Source of the DNA: Diphasiastrum complanatum
Lineage: Eukaryota; Streptophyta; Lycopodiopsida; Lycopodiales; Lycopodiaceae
Reading direction: 5' to 3'
Length of the DNA stretch: 64,000 bases
Assembly (NCBI GenBank): GCA_029204225.1
Contig: CM055093.1
Span: 516,668 to 580,667 of the forward strand
Shown here: positions 12,234-23,812 of the stretch, in pieces
Layout: each line of letters starts with the position of its first letter
How positions within the stretch are numbered: position 1 is the first letter of the stretch
The notes under the pieces: generated by a model
Told to the model about the DNA's origin: nothing
The model's input: the letters and a program-made list of their open reading frames with translations, nothing else
The model's database searches: none
Program-made: the position numbers and the translations under genes

Positions 12234-13680
12234 CGCCATCAAGGAAGCCATGCTCCTTAATCGACTCTGTGCTTCTATTCAATGAGACTGATGATAATGG
12301 ATTATGGGTGCCAAGAAACTATTCAAAAAACTCTTGGGTTTTGATGCATCCATCATCAAGATGAGCATTTCGAAAAAGCAAAAGGTCAAAACTATCATTT
12401 CGATCTTATTGGAAGGCCAGAATTTTGGATTTCAGAACATCATTAGGAGAAAAATATATTTCTAAAATTCTAGTCCAACATGTATATATGCATTCAAAGA
12501 TAGATATGCAAGGATTCAACCGTCAGGATCACAAAAAAAAAGCAACTATGAGTATTGATATTTTTGATACTTTGATTTTTGTCATTCATAAATATCTAAT
12601 AGTAAACTTGCCAATCTGATCGTTTTTCTCTTGCAGATTTATATCCATCCAACATAAATCAATGGGAACCGAGTGGATCTTTAGCATGTGTGTTAGATGT
12701 TATTCACACTGATATTGGACAGCTGCAATATCGAGGTAGAACTGCAAAAGATCTAGTGGAATCTTTTTTTATGAATCAATGTACATTCCTGATACAAAAG
12801 AAAATTTTGGACAAATAGTACCAATTCCATTATCTAGTTTTGAAAGTGATGAATGGATTGCACCAGATGCTATGGTTCAAAATCATTTCGTTGCAAGATA
12901 TATAATGATGTAAACAATTCATTAAAATCGAGCACGAGATCAAAAACAGTCAGATTGAGTTGGTTTATTTTCTTGAATATATTTGTAGATTTCTTTTCAA
13001 GTGTCAATGTACACAAAACCCCAATGATGTTTGTATGCAAAAATTTATCAGATAGTTTATTATCTGAACTTATGGATGAAGGTTGGGACAAAAGATCAGA
13101 TGGAAAAATAGAATGCAGAATTAAAATGTATTCCATGTGCTTCTGTTATCAAATTGAAAAACAAATGTTGAGCTTATGCTTCCATTATCAAAGATGGAAA
13201 AAAAAAAAAGGTAAATGGGTGTCACTCGATCAAGACTTGGAAGCCAGTGGATATTCAAATTGAAAAAATATTGAGATTATATACAATGATGCCATTTTGA
13301 CATGTGTTAAGGTGGAAGAAAACTGGAGTCTAAATTACATCAGGCGAGAACTATTGCTCCTACAAGATGATGTACTTTCAGACTTCAAATTCATTTTCAA
13401 TGGTAAACTCGTAAGTAACTGTAAACACTCGATCTTTTATGAATAGTTTCAATCAAAACTTTTTAATACAATCTTTGTACTAATTGTGACTCACTTTGTA
13501 TTGGTTTTATGCAGGTACATAAAAGATAAGAGCTCGAGATCAAATGCAGAGATATTGACAAAACAATCCAACTTATGGAAGAACACTGAGATTCACTATC
13601 AGCAAATACATGCCAATCATCATGTCTTTTTACCAATATAGAAAAATGCATTCCAGTATTACACTATGGACACAATCTGA
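12234..13680 (+). pseudogene. Gene G copy in element A (unknown protein, possible beta-grasp C-terminus)
   Basis: This is a broken relative of gene G in element C (45.1-46.1 kb). The readable part is 12853-13263, where GWDKRSDGKIECRIK and GKWVSLD parallel AWDSKEMEH...RCK and GRWDPLD in copy C. After a TGA at 13261-13263 the same frame continues with NIEIIYNDAIL, NWSLNYIRREL and DFKFIFNGKL. It then meets a donor (GTAAGT at about 13410) at exactly the position of the copy C intron (FTRNGQN, then GTGAGT). Exon 2 starts near 13516 after TATGCAG. Upstream, an open start MAPSRKPCSLIDSV at about 12234 and a piece at about 12640-12760 are separated by stops. Function is unknown. Confidence 0.5.
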
Positions 13681-13794
13681 TTGTAAGAATCTATATTGAT
13701 ATCAATAAAAAAAAACCCATACACAAGTTGTTTACATGTAAAATGATTGTATCTTTTTTTTTTTTTTGATATATCTCTATTTACAAATAGATCT

Positions 13795-14624
13795 CTATTC
13801 AGTCAATTTTTCTATATTTTCTTTATCAGTATTAGAAACTGATAAGGGAACAACTCCTTTTATAATCTCGTCTTCCTCTGTTTCGGGAAGGGCCTCAATG
13901 CCTTTTAAGACAAGAGGACTCTCTGCTATAATATCGCCTTTCTTTGTATTAGGAAGGACTTCTATTCCTTTTTTATCATATATAATAAGATCTACATTCT
14001 CAACAACCTGAAAGGCTGTTAATGTAGGAGCAGCTTGCTTTTGAGGGCCCTCAATCTCAGGTGCAACACTTACACCGTTCTGAGCATAGGTTTTGATATA
14101 CATCATCAGGAGTATACGGCTCAAGAGTGAATTGTCATCACAAAACACGAGAATCAGCAAATTATGCTAAAGAAATATGAATCAAAATGAAAGGAACTAC
14201 AAATGAACATAATATTACCTTTTCAATATCTACATCCACTTGTAAATTATACCACCCAAAAAATAGCTTTGTATTGTACAGGACGAACCATGCACAACTA
14301 AAAGTGTCCTTTTGTTGTACACACTACATATATTGAACGAAAATTAATAATATTATGATAGAAAAATTATTTATGCTATGATGATAGATTTGAACTAAAA
14401 AAGAAATACATGCATATCAGAGATAAATTGAATATACCTTGAGAGATCTAATGGTTATCTCTCCAATTGAGGTTGTCGTTGTCGGTATTTTCCGAACGAC
14501 ATCATGAAGTAGAGAATCAAATTCTCTATGTGTATTTGCAGCTGAGTTTAATTTTACACATAGAAAATTTGATACTCCCTCCTTATTTATCTTTACAGAA
14601 ATAATGTTCAAGCTCCAATGCCGA
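13795..14624 (-). pseudogene. Gene U copy in element A: Ulp1/SENP-like (C48) cysteine protease
   Basis: Three pieces are seen on the minus strand. Exon 14624-14438 begins after an acceptor (TTGTTCCAG) with RHWSLNIISVKI, the catalytic-His motif of the C48 family. It continues with KLNSAANTHREFD, where the usual Asp is Asn, and ends at a GTATAT donor. The next exon, about 14325-14222, holds VQQKDTFSCAWFVLY, the Gln-(x)-Asp-x-x-x-Cys oxyanion/nucleophile motif, and ends at GTAATA. A third open stretch (14160-13795) has an acidic tail with a repeated KGIEVLP / KGIEALP unit. Family knowledge: such proteases cleave SUMO or ubiquitin-like modifiers and are carried by several plant DNA transposons. 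Intactness is uncertain; the N-terminal exons were not found. Confidence 0.6.
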
Positions 14625-14749
14625 CTGGAACAACCAAAATACAAATATCGATAAATCCATACTTATTAAAGCAATACTTACTATTTAAAGCAATGCCGCA
14701 TGCAACAATCCATATTAAAACAACAAAAATGAAAGAACAATCCTTACTT

Positions 14750-16694
14750 ATTTTTATATGAAATCAAATAACTTCTACTTTGTGTATACGAGTAGAACCT
14801 TCTTCTTCGAAATCTTGAGTTGCTACAATAATTTCTTTCCAAATCATGTATTGAATCTTGGATTGTTTGCCAGAATAATTTCATAAAAATCTTCGAGCTT
14901 TGGATCCTCCAATGCTCGGCTTGCATGGAATATTTCCTGTTTTACTTGATAGCTTGTCATCTTTTTTTATTTTAACGTGGCCTTTATGTAAGCCTGCTTT
15001 GGACAACACATCCTCTAATCTAGAAATAGCTTCCTTTGTAGAAGCCTCTGGCTCGGAATTCCATGCAAACAAGATGTGAAGATATGTTATTTTTTCTATA
15101 ATATGCAACTCTGCATGCAATGTACAGATATGAACATTTTGAAGAGGAATTGGTAGTACAGGTTTCCAATTAGGATCTTCTCAATCTCTTGATATTCTTG
15201 TACTCCTTGTCATATCTTTTGTTGTTTTCATGCAGTACAAACAAGGGTGTTTAGAGTGAGCGCTATGAGATACATTGAGCATACATATTAATGTCTTCAG
15301 ATCTCCTGCTAAATACCTTTCAATGTTGGAAGTGCCAACTCCAGGAATATTGAGTGGAACTCCCTCCATGTGATTTTTTATGGTGGCAGGATATGACGTT
15401 CTATTAAATATCCATGAGAGAATGTCGTGGTCTTCTTTCATCACGAGAATACAAAGACGTGATTAGCCTCATAATATTAACACAGAGAAGATTTCCCAAA
15501 TGAAATCCATATTAAAATGATTATCGTTTTTGATTATGCGAAGGAACTGCTATACCTGAAATGTTGCTAACCACCAGATATCATTTTCTAATTGAACACT
15601 AAAATTGAGGTCTTCTGAGTCTTCTGAATTTGAAAGTGCTCCATTCATGATCGTGAGACTGACTCTTTCCATTTTTTGTCCTTCTATAATTTCAAACTCA
15701 TCTAACTTGAGAACAACCATCAAGTTGTTATTGACATTCTCATTTGTAATATCGTAAAAATTTATGATGAATGTTAGTAACTGGTTAATGTCAATAAATA
15801 AATTGTTGGCATTGTTATATGCTAGACTTTTTCCTTTTGAGCTATACACTTCATTGATATGAGATGGATTACCAACTATTGTATGCATACCTTGGTTTAA
15901 CATGTCTCTTTTTTTTAAAAGATGAAATGGTCGTGGGATTGGAAACTTTTTAATACTTACCTGTGCAAATGCCTCCTTTATCATCTTAAACATTCTTGCA
16001 TATGCTTCTCTACTAATGTTAGAAAAGTCACATGCCCCTTGAAGCAATGTAGTGTCTAATATTTTTCCAACTTCATTCATAATGCTATCAGTAACTGAAG
16101 CCTTAATCTTTTTCATTTTGTTATTGTTTAACATTGATTTCATAGATTTAGAAGTCAAGATAGAGCCTAGTGGGTTTCATCCATATCTTTAACAAGAGAC
16201 AAATATGAGATACGCATGGAATGAAATGCAATTTTTATCTCATCATTACTAGTTGCATAATGATGCAAAGAAGATTTCAACCATGCGATTTCTTTCTTGA
16301 GCATCTCATTTTCATCCAAACAAGTTTTCAACTTTGTAGATTTTTCTTCGCACTCCCTTTTTATTTTCCTTGATTTCTCTTCCAAATAATGTGTTCTTTG
16401 CATTGAATGTGCATTCCCATAGAGCATCAAATTCTCACAGTATCCCAAAAGGCTATTTTTGCCATGACACATATAAATTATTAACTGACTCATCGAATGA
16501 AAATCTGGATGTTGCAATGAATATGGATCAATAGAAAACAATATTCCTGATGACCATAAATCTACATGCTTTAGCTTTTCCTCTCTGTATTGGACCATAT
16601 CAGAAGTTGTCAATTTGGGTTGCTTTGAATTTCTTGTCCTGAGTGGAGCATATTCTGGTGACAGATCCACATGAAGATGATAAAGCTTTGTCAT
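14750..16694 (-). pseudogene. Gene T copy in element A: candidate DDE-type transposase
   Basis: Exon 1 (16694-16167) encodes MTKLYHLHVDLSPEYAPL, HVDLWSSGILF, SLLGYCENLM and a coiled coil. A deletion relative to copy B joins exon 1 straight into the middle of exon 2 (16158-15550, ILDTTLLQGACDFSNI). Exon 2 holds the first acidic motif, LKLDEFEIIEGQKMERVSL. The next exon (15444-15181) holds GDLKTLICMLNVS and HPCLYCM, the second Asp and the CxxC. After an in-frame TGA come EDPNWKPVLPIPL and TLHAELHIIEKI (15120-14881). Another in-frame TGA at 14881-14883 replaces a Ser codon in the other copies. The third acidic motif (QGMEKSH in other copies) is missing. This is a clear pseudogene. Confidence 0.7.
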
Positions 16695-17052
16695 CAGTTC
16701 AATAGTATAGTAACAAACAACACAATGACAATAACAAAGCTGGAGATGGCGCTAACCTTGCTGGAGATAGAGATGGCGCTAAACACTTGTTTGACCCTGG
16801 AGATAGAGATGGCGTAGACTTTGTTTCAGAGATCTCACTCCTAATTCAAATTTTTGAGTGTTCCCAACTTTTGGGAGGGAATATTTCATTATTTTGAAAA
16901 TTATATTTTAACTATGGTTAAGCACCAGTAAAGTTTGATATGACTAAACTAAGGTGCATTCATTTACATGGAAAGTAGTGCGGGGAGATGCATAAAGAAG
17001 ATAGAAAATGATATTATAACTACTTTATAGTTGTTTTTCTCTATCCTACATG

Positions 17053-17096
17053 GCATTTCTTATAGGTCCCTCTTTGGGCCCATATTTTCTCTAATG
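17053..17096 (-). repeat. Right inverted repeat of element A
   Basis: The plus strand reads GGTCCCTCTTTGGGCCC at 17065-17081, the complement of the left-end core at 11766-11781 with a few mismatches. Similarity with element B stops just inside this repeat (at TGCCATGTAGGA), so B appears to have lost its end. Confidence 0.5.
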
Positions 17097-19186
17097 CATT
17101 TATTAATATCCAAATTTATTAGCATCCAAAGGAAAGAATTAAGAATCAAACTTGGCCTGGTCAAATACTTTGACAAACACAATAAACTTGCATCAGAATC
17201 TCAAAAGGAATAGCGCATGCCTCGAATGAAGGGCATGATGGCAAATGTTTAGCACATTTGGAAGATGTCTGGATATGTGTTGGAGTTCTGCTTAGAAGAG
17301 ACAAAACCTATGAATTAGGTAATTGAGATGTGAAGTGATAAATGGTGCAAAACTGAGTGCGAACGTTCAATTCCGGAATTTTAGAATATTATTTCATAGC
17401 TATTTCAAATTTCAAAAAGGGTTGGTGTGTATTTATCATTTTCAACATTTGTAAGCTAAAATTTATTGACATTGAAATTTAATAGCATCCAAAGGAAGAA
17501 AAGGAACTAAGGGATTTCATAATCAAACTCAAGTCAAATACTCTGACAAGCGTGACAAAAGACATTTGGAGTGGGCTTGGATATGTGAAGAACATCTACT
17601 AAGAAAAGACAAAACTCATGAATCAAGTATTTGAGATGCCAAGTTAGAAAATTGATTTATTAAATCGTTTGTCCACCAATTGCAAGTTGTTTCTATCACC
17701 AAGAGCAAGGCTTGTTTGAATGAGCATGCAGAATTTAATCATTCCATTTTATGACATCCTCTAATATTCTTTCTGCTGAAATTGGTCAATTTTTGTTGCT
17801 ATATTTCTAATTCACAGAAAATACTTTGCTGTAAACAATGTGAAAATGAAATGACCTAAAATTATTTCTACTGAAATTGATCAACTTTTGCTGCTATAGT
17901 TCTGATTCATAGCAAATATTTTGCTGTAAGCAATGTGAAAATGAAAATAGGAAACAAATTATAAGCTAGCTACATGAAAAACTAAAGCATATCCATCCAT
18001 AAAACAGGATGCTAAGTCTCTATGTGGCATCTACATATATCTACCTCTTACACCAATGGAAAATTTGTTCTTTTGCCAAGGTAGTTCTAGGTGCATTCAT
18101 TCATATGATATAATTGTTGTCAAATACGACATAGAGGTGTTCAATCAGCCTCATTACCAAACTTTTTCACTTTCCGATACAACCACAATGCACACTGCAC
18201 ATGTTTATTCGCATCATAAAACTCCCACCATTCAGTCCTTAACTTTAATCTACGTCGTCCTCTCACGAGCTCTCTAACTACTCCTAACTTCTATTCAATA
18301 ACGCTTATTGCAAAGAAAATTCTACTTAGATCTTTTCCTTCTATGTTAGAAAACTAGTTGCTTGATGTTGCCACTCCTTAGCTCGTGCGAGATGACTGAG
18401 GCACCATCCAGTCCACTTTTATGTCTACTTCTGCCGCATTCTTCTATCTCTGCAAGTCCAGTTATTTAGAACATCATTTCTGTTTATAACTTCCTGTTTC
18501 TCAGTTAAGTTTTTAGAAGCTTTGACTAATATTTTGAATATGACATAATAATCAAATGGGAGTGAACTATTTAGTCACCTTCATGGATCAGATACCTCTA
18601 CAAGCTGTATACGCGCTAGAGCTAGTTGTGCTTCTAGTGGTTCGGGGAAAACCCGACGTCACTCCATCCTCTAAATAGATTCTCTTTCGAGCCATTTTCC
18701 AGGAAGATGCCAGCTTCTTTTAGCTCCCAGATGAGATCGATAGTACTTGAATGCTGTCAAGCAATATAGCTCTTTATAACAAACATCCAGAATATTATTG
18801 AAGATCGAATCTGATGCAAAACCTCATATTCGGTTGTTGAAACTTCAAAAACAAAGACTTGTTTATCCTCTCAAACAGGCTTAGCTTATCAGTAGTACTG
18901 AAACTTTAAAGTAGATTACAACGAACGCGAACAAAGAAAGTATGATCTGTAACACAAATACAAAATCTACATCGGCGAAAGAAAGCGACGCATGCATTAT
19001 CGATGATAATGAAAAGCAACAATAAGTCTAGCAAATTGCAAAAACAAAATGTGAAAGTAGTTATCAGTGTCATTGTCAAAGAATCATACTAACCAGCTAA
19101 TATATTACAACAGCATGAGAAAATTTAGAGAACTCCAATCGCTTACAAAAATGCTAAAAAGTTGTGGCCCGGAACACATGAAGAAT
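17097..19186. repeat. Non-coding region with two sets of diverged duplications
   Basis: No gene is seen. A block at about 17110-17340 (AGCATCCAAAGGAA, ACTTTGACAA, GGATATGTG, AGACAAAAC) recurs at about 17470-17645 with the same words in the same order. A second, tandem pair of about 95 bp lies at about 17770-17945, with words such as CTGAAATTG, TTGCTGCTATA and TTTGCTGTAA shared. The remainder to 19186 is AT-rich without a recognisable coding signal. Confidence 0.6.
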
Positions 19187-19510
19187 CTAAGAATCAAATG
19201 AGATTTTACTTACGAAGACGTAATTGAAGGACAAGGACCACACAACTTGGTCCAAGTATTTGCCATCAGATTTGTAAAAGTTGCACCAAAATTTGGTCGA
19301 TGGCGAGCCATTAAAATGCCAGGCACGTTCTTCGCCGATAATCAGATCATGCGTGCCCAAATGATCATCTTTTGAAGAACAAGTCGTGGTAATGGGATGC
19401 TGGGAGCGGTTGGTGATGGTAAAAGAATCAGCGGAAGCAGACGGCAGAGATGGAGCCACAATCGCCATTGTCACGACGAACAAAGCTAGCGCAATTCTAA
19501 TCACCCCCAT
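19187..19510 (-). CDS. S1/SPH-family (self-incompatibility-like) secreted protein, first exon
   Basis: The 107-codon frame opens with a signal peptide (residues 1 to about 27, IALALFVVTMAIVAP then SASA). The body carries the plant S1 family signature: FTITNRSQHPITTTCSSKDD, HLGTHDLIIGEERAWHF, then TKFWCNFY. Family knowledge: these are small secreted plant proteins related to the poppy stigma S determinant, most of unknown function. A strong splice donor, GTAAGT, lies at 19213-19208 just after SFNYVF. The last eight codons to the stop are therefore probably intron, and a C-terminal exon with the remaining cysteines should follow at lower coordinates; I could not identify it. Without that exon the protein is shorter than usual and has two cysteines. 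Confidence 0.75.
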   Translation of the reverse strand: MGVIRIALALFVVTMAIVAPSLPSASADSFTITNRSQHPITTTCSSKDDHLGTHDLIIGEERAWHFNGSPSTKFWCNFYKSDGKYLDQVVWSLSFNYVFVSKISFDS

Positions 19511-19664
19511 GCTTGCAAATGTTAGGCCGAGAGAGAGAGAGAGAGATAGAAAATTTATGGTGCAAACTTCTTGGGTTTAGGGTAAATAATACTTAGGGTT
19601 ACGTTATTCGTCACCTTCATGCTTATTACTCGCCTTAGTAGTCGTTGGTATTTATCGTTGTTTT

Positions 19665-19750
19665 GATTTCCATGGCCTATAGCATCGTTGTTGCTTTCCC
19701 CTTCACGCTGATTTCCATGGCCTATAGCATCGTTGTTGCCTTCCCCTGCC
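19665..19750. repeat. Tandem duplication, 45-bp unit
   Basis: GATTTCCATGGCCTATAGCA begins at 19665 and again at 19710. The two units differ only slightly. It lies upstream of the S1-like gene. Confidence 0.85.
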
Positions 19751-19941
19751 GTGACAATCGAGTGATTTTTTTATTTTTTATTTTTAAATAACATACTAAT
19801 AATAGTGTGTTTAGGATTTTAGTTTTTTAAAAATAACTAAAAGGTACTTTTTAATAATAGTAAACTTTTTTTTATAAAGTGTAATTGGCTTTTGAATGTG
19901 TTTAAAAATAATAATGACGCATTACACATTTATTACTTCTC

Positions 19942-20117
19942 CAAACCTTGAGATAATAAATGCTGGTGTGATATGGTGACTTTTAAAGTTTTACAAAAAT
20001 ACATTGTAAAAAAATCAATAGGTACACATCATAGCAAACCTTGAGATAATAAATGCAGGTGTGATATTGTGACTTTTAAAGTTTTAAAAAAATACATTGT
20101 AAAAAAATCAATAGGTA
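19942..20117. repeat. Tandem duplication, about 93-bp unit
   Basis: CAAACCTTGAGATAATAAAT starts at 19942 and again at 20035. Both units run through GACTTTTAAAGTTTT to AAATCAATAGGTAC with only a few differences, so the duplication is recent. Confidence 0.9.
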
Positions 20118-20143
20118 CGGCTGTATGTATACTAGTAGATGAG

Positions 20144-20147
<4 letters not shown>

Positions 20148-20180
<33 letters not shown>

Positions 20181-20264
20181 GTTTCTCTCGTTCAGTGGGT
20201 GATTGGAATGCAGTAAACGTAGCTCGCGCTCTCTCTCGCTCGCTCGCTCGCTCGCTCGCTCACT
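20148..20264. repeat. CT and CGCT microsatellites
   Basis: A (CT)n run lies at about 20150-20179 and a CGCT-type run at about 20236-20261, separated by unique sequence. The open frame over them is low-complexity and is not taken as a gene. Confidence 0.9.
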
Positions 20265-21118
20265 GGCCGATGGAGGTATTTGTTTGCTGACAATACATAC
20301 TCAACGATAGGAGATTAAAGGAATAACAGCGATTTTGATTAAACTTGTTCAACGCTGAAAGGTACAAGTGACCTGCTTCTGCATGTTGTGACCTGCTATA
20401 ACAGTACAATTACATGTAGTTCATTGCAGTATTCCGAAAGTGTTGATGACAATGGTATAAGTAACGTGTTCTACATGCTATTAAACAAGTTTTTATGCCA
20501 GACCTTGCAATTGTAAATGTAGATTCTCAAAAGACTAACTTTCTTTTTTTCCTGTAAGAAAGACTAACTTTGTTGCAAGTTGTAACATAAAGCATATCTT
20601 GAAATGCATGCTAAACCACATCTTCATCGTTGTGCATTATCATCATATCCGCTAAATTTGTGATGGCACACAATGATCGTTAACGTTGACATAAAGCGAC
20701 TTAATTAGCTCAAGTTGATGTCGCATCATTAAAAATGGGCATGTTATACCTGGCATGCATTTGAGAGATAGTTGATCGTCTTCTGCATGTGTGGGGCAAG
20801 ACATGTAGTTCAGCAGTAGTAGAAACATCGAAGAGAACTCAAGAAAGGACTGAAGCTAAAGCAAAAAGGTGTCTGTGTAAGATAGAGCAGGGCAAAGTCA
20901 ACTTGATAATTTAGCAAGATTTTGAATATTTTCAAAAATCCAGGTAGCGATTCACTTAAGCAGTGTAGGCTACGATTGCTAGCATGTTGACATCAGGGCG
21001 CGCCACAAACAACATTGAAATTTTTTTTGTGTCAGGCAGCTTGAACTTTTCGATCAACCAGTTAGAAGACTCCAAACAGACCAAAACCACATTATTGTCC
21101 TAAAAATCACAATGAACA
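20265..21118. other. Intergenic, no gene seen
   Basis: This is AT-rich sequence without a recognisable coding motif or a clear repeat. Its right part may be the 3' flank or an intron of the glycosyltransferase pseudogene. Confidence 0.4.
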
Positions 21119-21930
21119 TCAGAATTTTAAACACATTAGAACAATGAACTCCCTAAAAGGATATGTCGTGATTTTGAAAGCTTCAGACTCTGGGCTCTCA
21201 AAATTGTCAATATTGACAACACGGCCATAGGTAAAAGATCGATCATCATTGTCCTCAACATATGCGGCTTTTAGAGCTTCTGCATGTGCGTTCAAAAAGT
21301 GCTTTGTCACTACCAAATCGGAGTCGATGAAAACAATTATGCTTCCTAGGGCATGCTTGAATCCCAAATTTCTTTCTTTGGTTGCTCCAGTGTGCACGTG
21401 TTGCCGCAACAGTTTTTGACATGAGAAAACCGTTTGCTTTGCACTGGGAATTGATCTTCTCCGATCCTCCATTCGAGACCGTCATATTCTGCTGACCAAG
21501 TAGTTTCGTCTCTGCCTCCAAGCAGGTATTCAATGGTGCCATCAATAGAACCATCCTCCACCACAACAACCTCATAAGCCTTGATTCCGGCTTGTTCAAA
21601 CTGAATCTGCTCTTCCAGAGCTCTCAAACATTTACCCAGGATAGGCAGCCGATTATACGTGGGAATGATTACACTCCATAATCCATTTTCGTCATTCTTC
21701 TCATCGTGATTCAGTATGACGAGCTTATAAAGATCGTGATTCAGTATGACGAGCTTATAAAGATGGGGCATCCAAACTCGATTTGTGTCAAGGCATGATT
21801 GCAACTTGGTAAATTCCAAATAAAAAACACCGGAAAAGTACAAGCTACAAAAAGGTGCCGCAGCTATAGTACAAGTAGTAGGCAATCCTAAGCTGGGATC
21901 AAGGGGAGAGGGAGGCTTGCAAGCAAGCAT
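21119..21930 (-). pseudogene. Family-2 glycosyltransferase, frameshifted
   Basis: The GT-A fold of a family-2 glycosyltransferase is plain: LWSVIIPTYNRLPILGKCL, then YEVVVVEDGSIDGT, then HTGATKERNLGFKHALGS and IIVFIDSDLVV, the last holding the DxD metal/nucleotide site. The first half reads in one frame (21930 to about 21420) and the second in another (about 21425-21119). The change falls at a short A-run in CATGTCAAAAACTG (minus strand), so a single-base indel explains it. A 30-bp tandem duplication at 21705-21764 repeats LYKLVILNHD just before the domain. Such proteins transfer sugar from a nucleotide donor; the acceptor cannot be told. The frame ends soon after TTYPFREF, where an intron may start. 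This is either a young pseudogene or a sequence error in a real exon. Confidence 0.75.
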
Positions 21931-23800
21931 GGTAGGTGAATTTAAACTTTACTATAGTTTCTCTTTCTTTGAGATGCCTTCCATCAAAGGGCAAATAAAT
22001 CTTTGACCTACATTACAAGTTACAACTTGAGAATGGAGAGCCGACTTCGAAGCTCTGAATAGGTCATGAGCACTAGAGTCTAGAGTATTTCCAATAACTA
22101 TCCCGTATATATGTCGACTATTCCGCATAATCATCTATCTCTTCAAAGACACCTTATGCTAAATCACACAAGGGGAGACGTACAGACTGTATTGTATTCC
22201 TCCAGCTCCCTTCTCGGTTCTTGGCTGCCCTAGCTACTGGCTCTCGGGTCCCGTTGCTCGAGAACCGGCTCGTGGCTCTTGGCTCCTTGTGCATACTTCT
22301 TGGAGCTCCAGATAAGCAGATGGGGGAGTTGCCCAGCGAGCCATATAAGTGGAAACTTCACCATTGTTTTGCATGTGTGTGGGTGTTCGGGAGAGATTCC
22401 TCATGTGCCGTGTGAGAAATCAGAGATCAAAACACATTTGATCCATCAATAATCTTTCGCCAATTTGGATTACACATCTAGATTCATCAACAACATAGAA
22501 ATTACTACTTTATGCATGCTAAAATTTGGAATTGCATCAAGATCTGATCATAACCACTTAGATCTGACTTACTACTGTCCCTGTCCATACAACAACAATA
22601 TATTATAGTACTCCACATGTGTGAAAGCTAGATCAACAAGAAAATCAACATTCTACACATAGAAACTCAAGATATCATGAGAAAACCATAAGAGGACATG
22701 AATCAACAAAGATGAATTCTCCACATCATAAGAGAAAACAATGATCAACAATTGATATGTTCTCCATGCAGGTATAGCTATTTATAACAGTCACAATGTC
22801 ATTTAGCCACTTTCCCTAGCCTTAAAATGGCAACTTCTAGGTACTTAACCAAAAACCTATAAATACTAGTCCAAATGCAATGTACCAATATTAACCAATT
22901 AGAATGGCTCCAAACTCGACCTCGTCCACTTATCTACTTGTCAAAAATAGTAATTCCACTAGTTAGGTCCTTATTAACAAATATGAAACTATCTCTAAGT
23001 TGAGATTTCAATTTGGCCTCCAAAAATGCCAATAAACCAACAAAACTAGTTGACAATTTTCACACTCCCTCTTCAACTAGTTTTAGCATAGATTTGACCA
23101 CACTACTTTGATCAACAACTTTAGAATGATCTCCATCCTAAGTATAAACCTCCTTTCTAAGGTTTTAAAGTAACTTTCATAATTGATATAGAGATTAGTG
23201 TCCAAATTGGGTGCTTCACTATTTCTTACATCAATTTTACACATCAAGATGTAACTAGAACATGAAGAACCAAATAGAATGTAAATGAGATGATTCCTCC
23301 ATGCTTCCAACTTTGAACTCTCCATAAAATTACAACAAACAAATAATTAATGTGAGTAATCAACCAATGCTTGCATGTCTCCTCCATCTTTGTCCTTCCT
23401 TTATATATGTTTTCACCATGAAAGTCCATGCATGAGCCTCCATCTCTATCTTGCCATAAAATATCATCAACACTTGATGACTTAATCTATGAATGAGTGA
23501 TATAATGAAACTCCAATAGCTTCATTTACATCAGCAAAACCAGCCAAGAATGTTATTACAACTCCAACATCAAAATGATGCAAAACAATGTAGCTAGTTT
23601 CACCATATCTTGACAATTTGCACACATTCACTTGAGATTGCTCAAACATAAGATAGAACAAGTAAAATAAACTTGAAAAAAACTTCCTTTATGCTCCTTT
23701 GACCTTACTTGAGTCTTCAATAATCTGCAAAAATAGACCCCAATATATCTTTGCCAATTGACTCTCCTTTGATGCTCTTGACTAGTTCCAAATTGTCATC
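21931..23800. other. Intergenic or retroelement flank, no gene seen
   Basis: No recognisable protein is encoded. The part at about 22430-23800 is AT-rich and adjoins a minus-strand copia fragment, so it may include decayed 3' element sequence or an LTR. I could not pair it with a second LTR. Confidence 0.35.
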
Positions 23801-23812
23801 TTTCCTTTTGTG

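Larger units (their letters stand above)
11751..17096 (-). mobile_element. Element A: multi-gene DDE-like transposon, decayed copy
   Basis: This 5.3-kb unit is bounded by an imperfect inverted repeat (see the two repeat entries). It holds gene G (plus strand, left), a Ulp1-like protease gene U (minus) and transposase-like gene T (minus, right). About 2.3 kb of it, from about 17040 down to 14900, is closely similar in the opposite orientation to 31469-34000 (element B). All three genes carry stops or frame changes. No target-site duplication could be settled by eye. Confidence 0.65.

Noticed and set aside
22221-22415. A 64-codon plus-strand frame
   Set aside because: Low information content and no family resemblance; most likely chance in a GC-richer patch.
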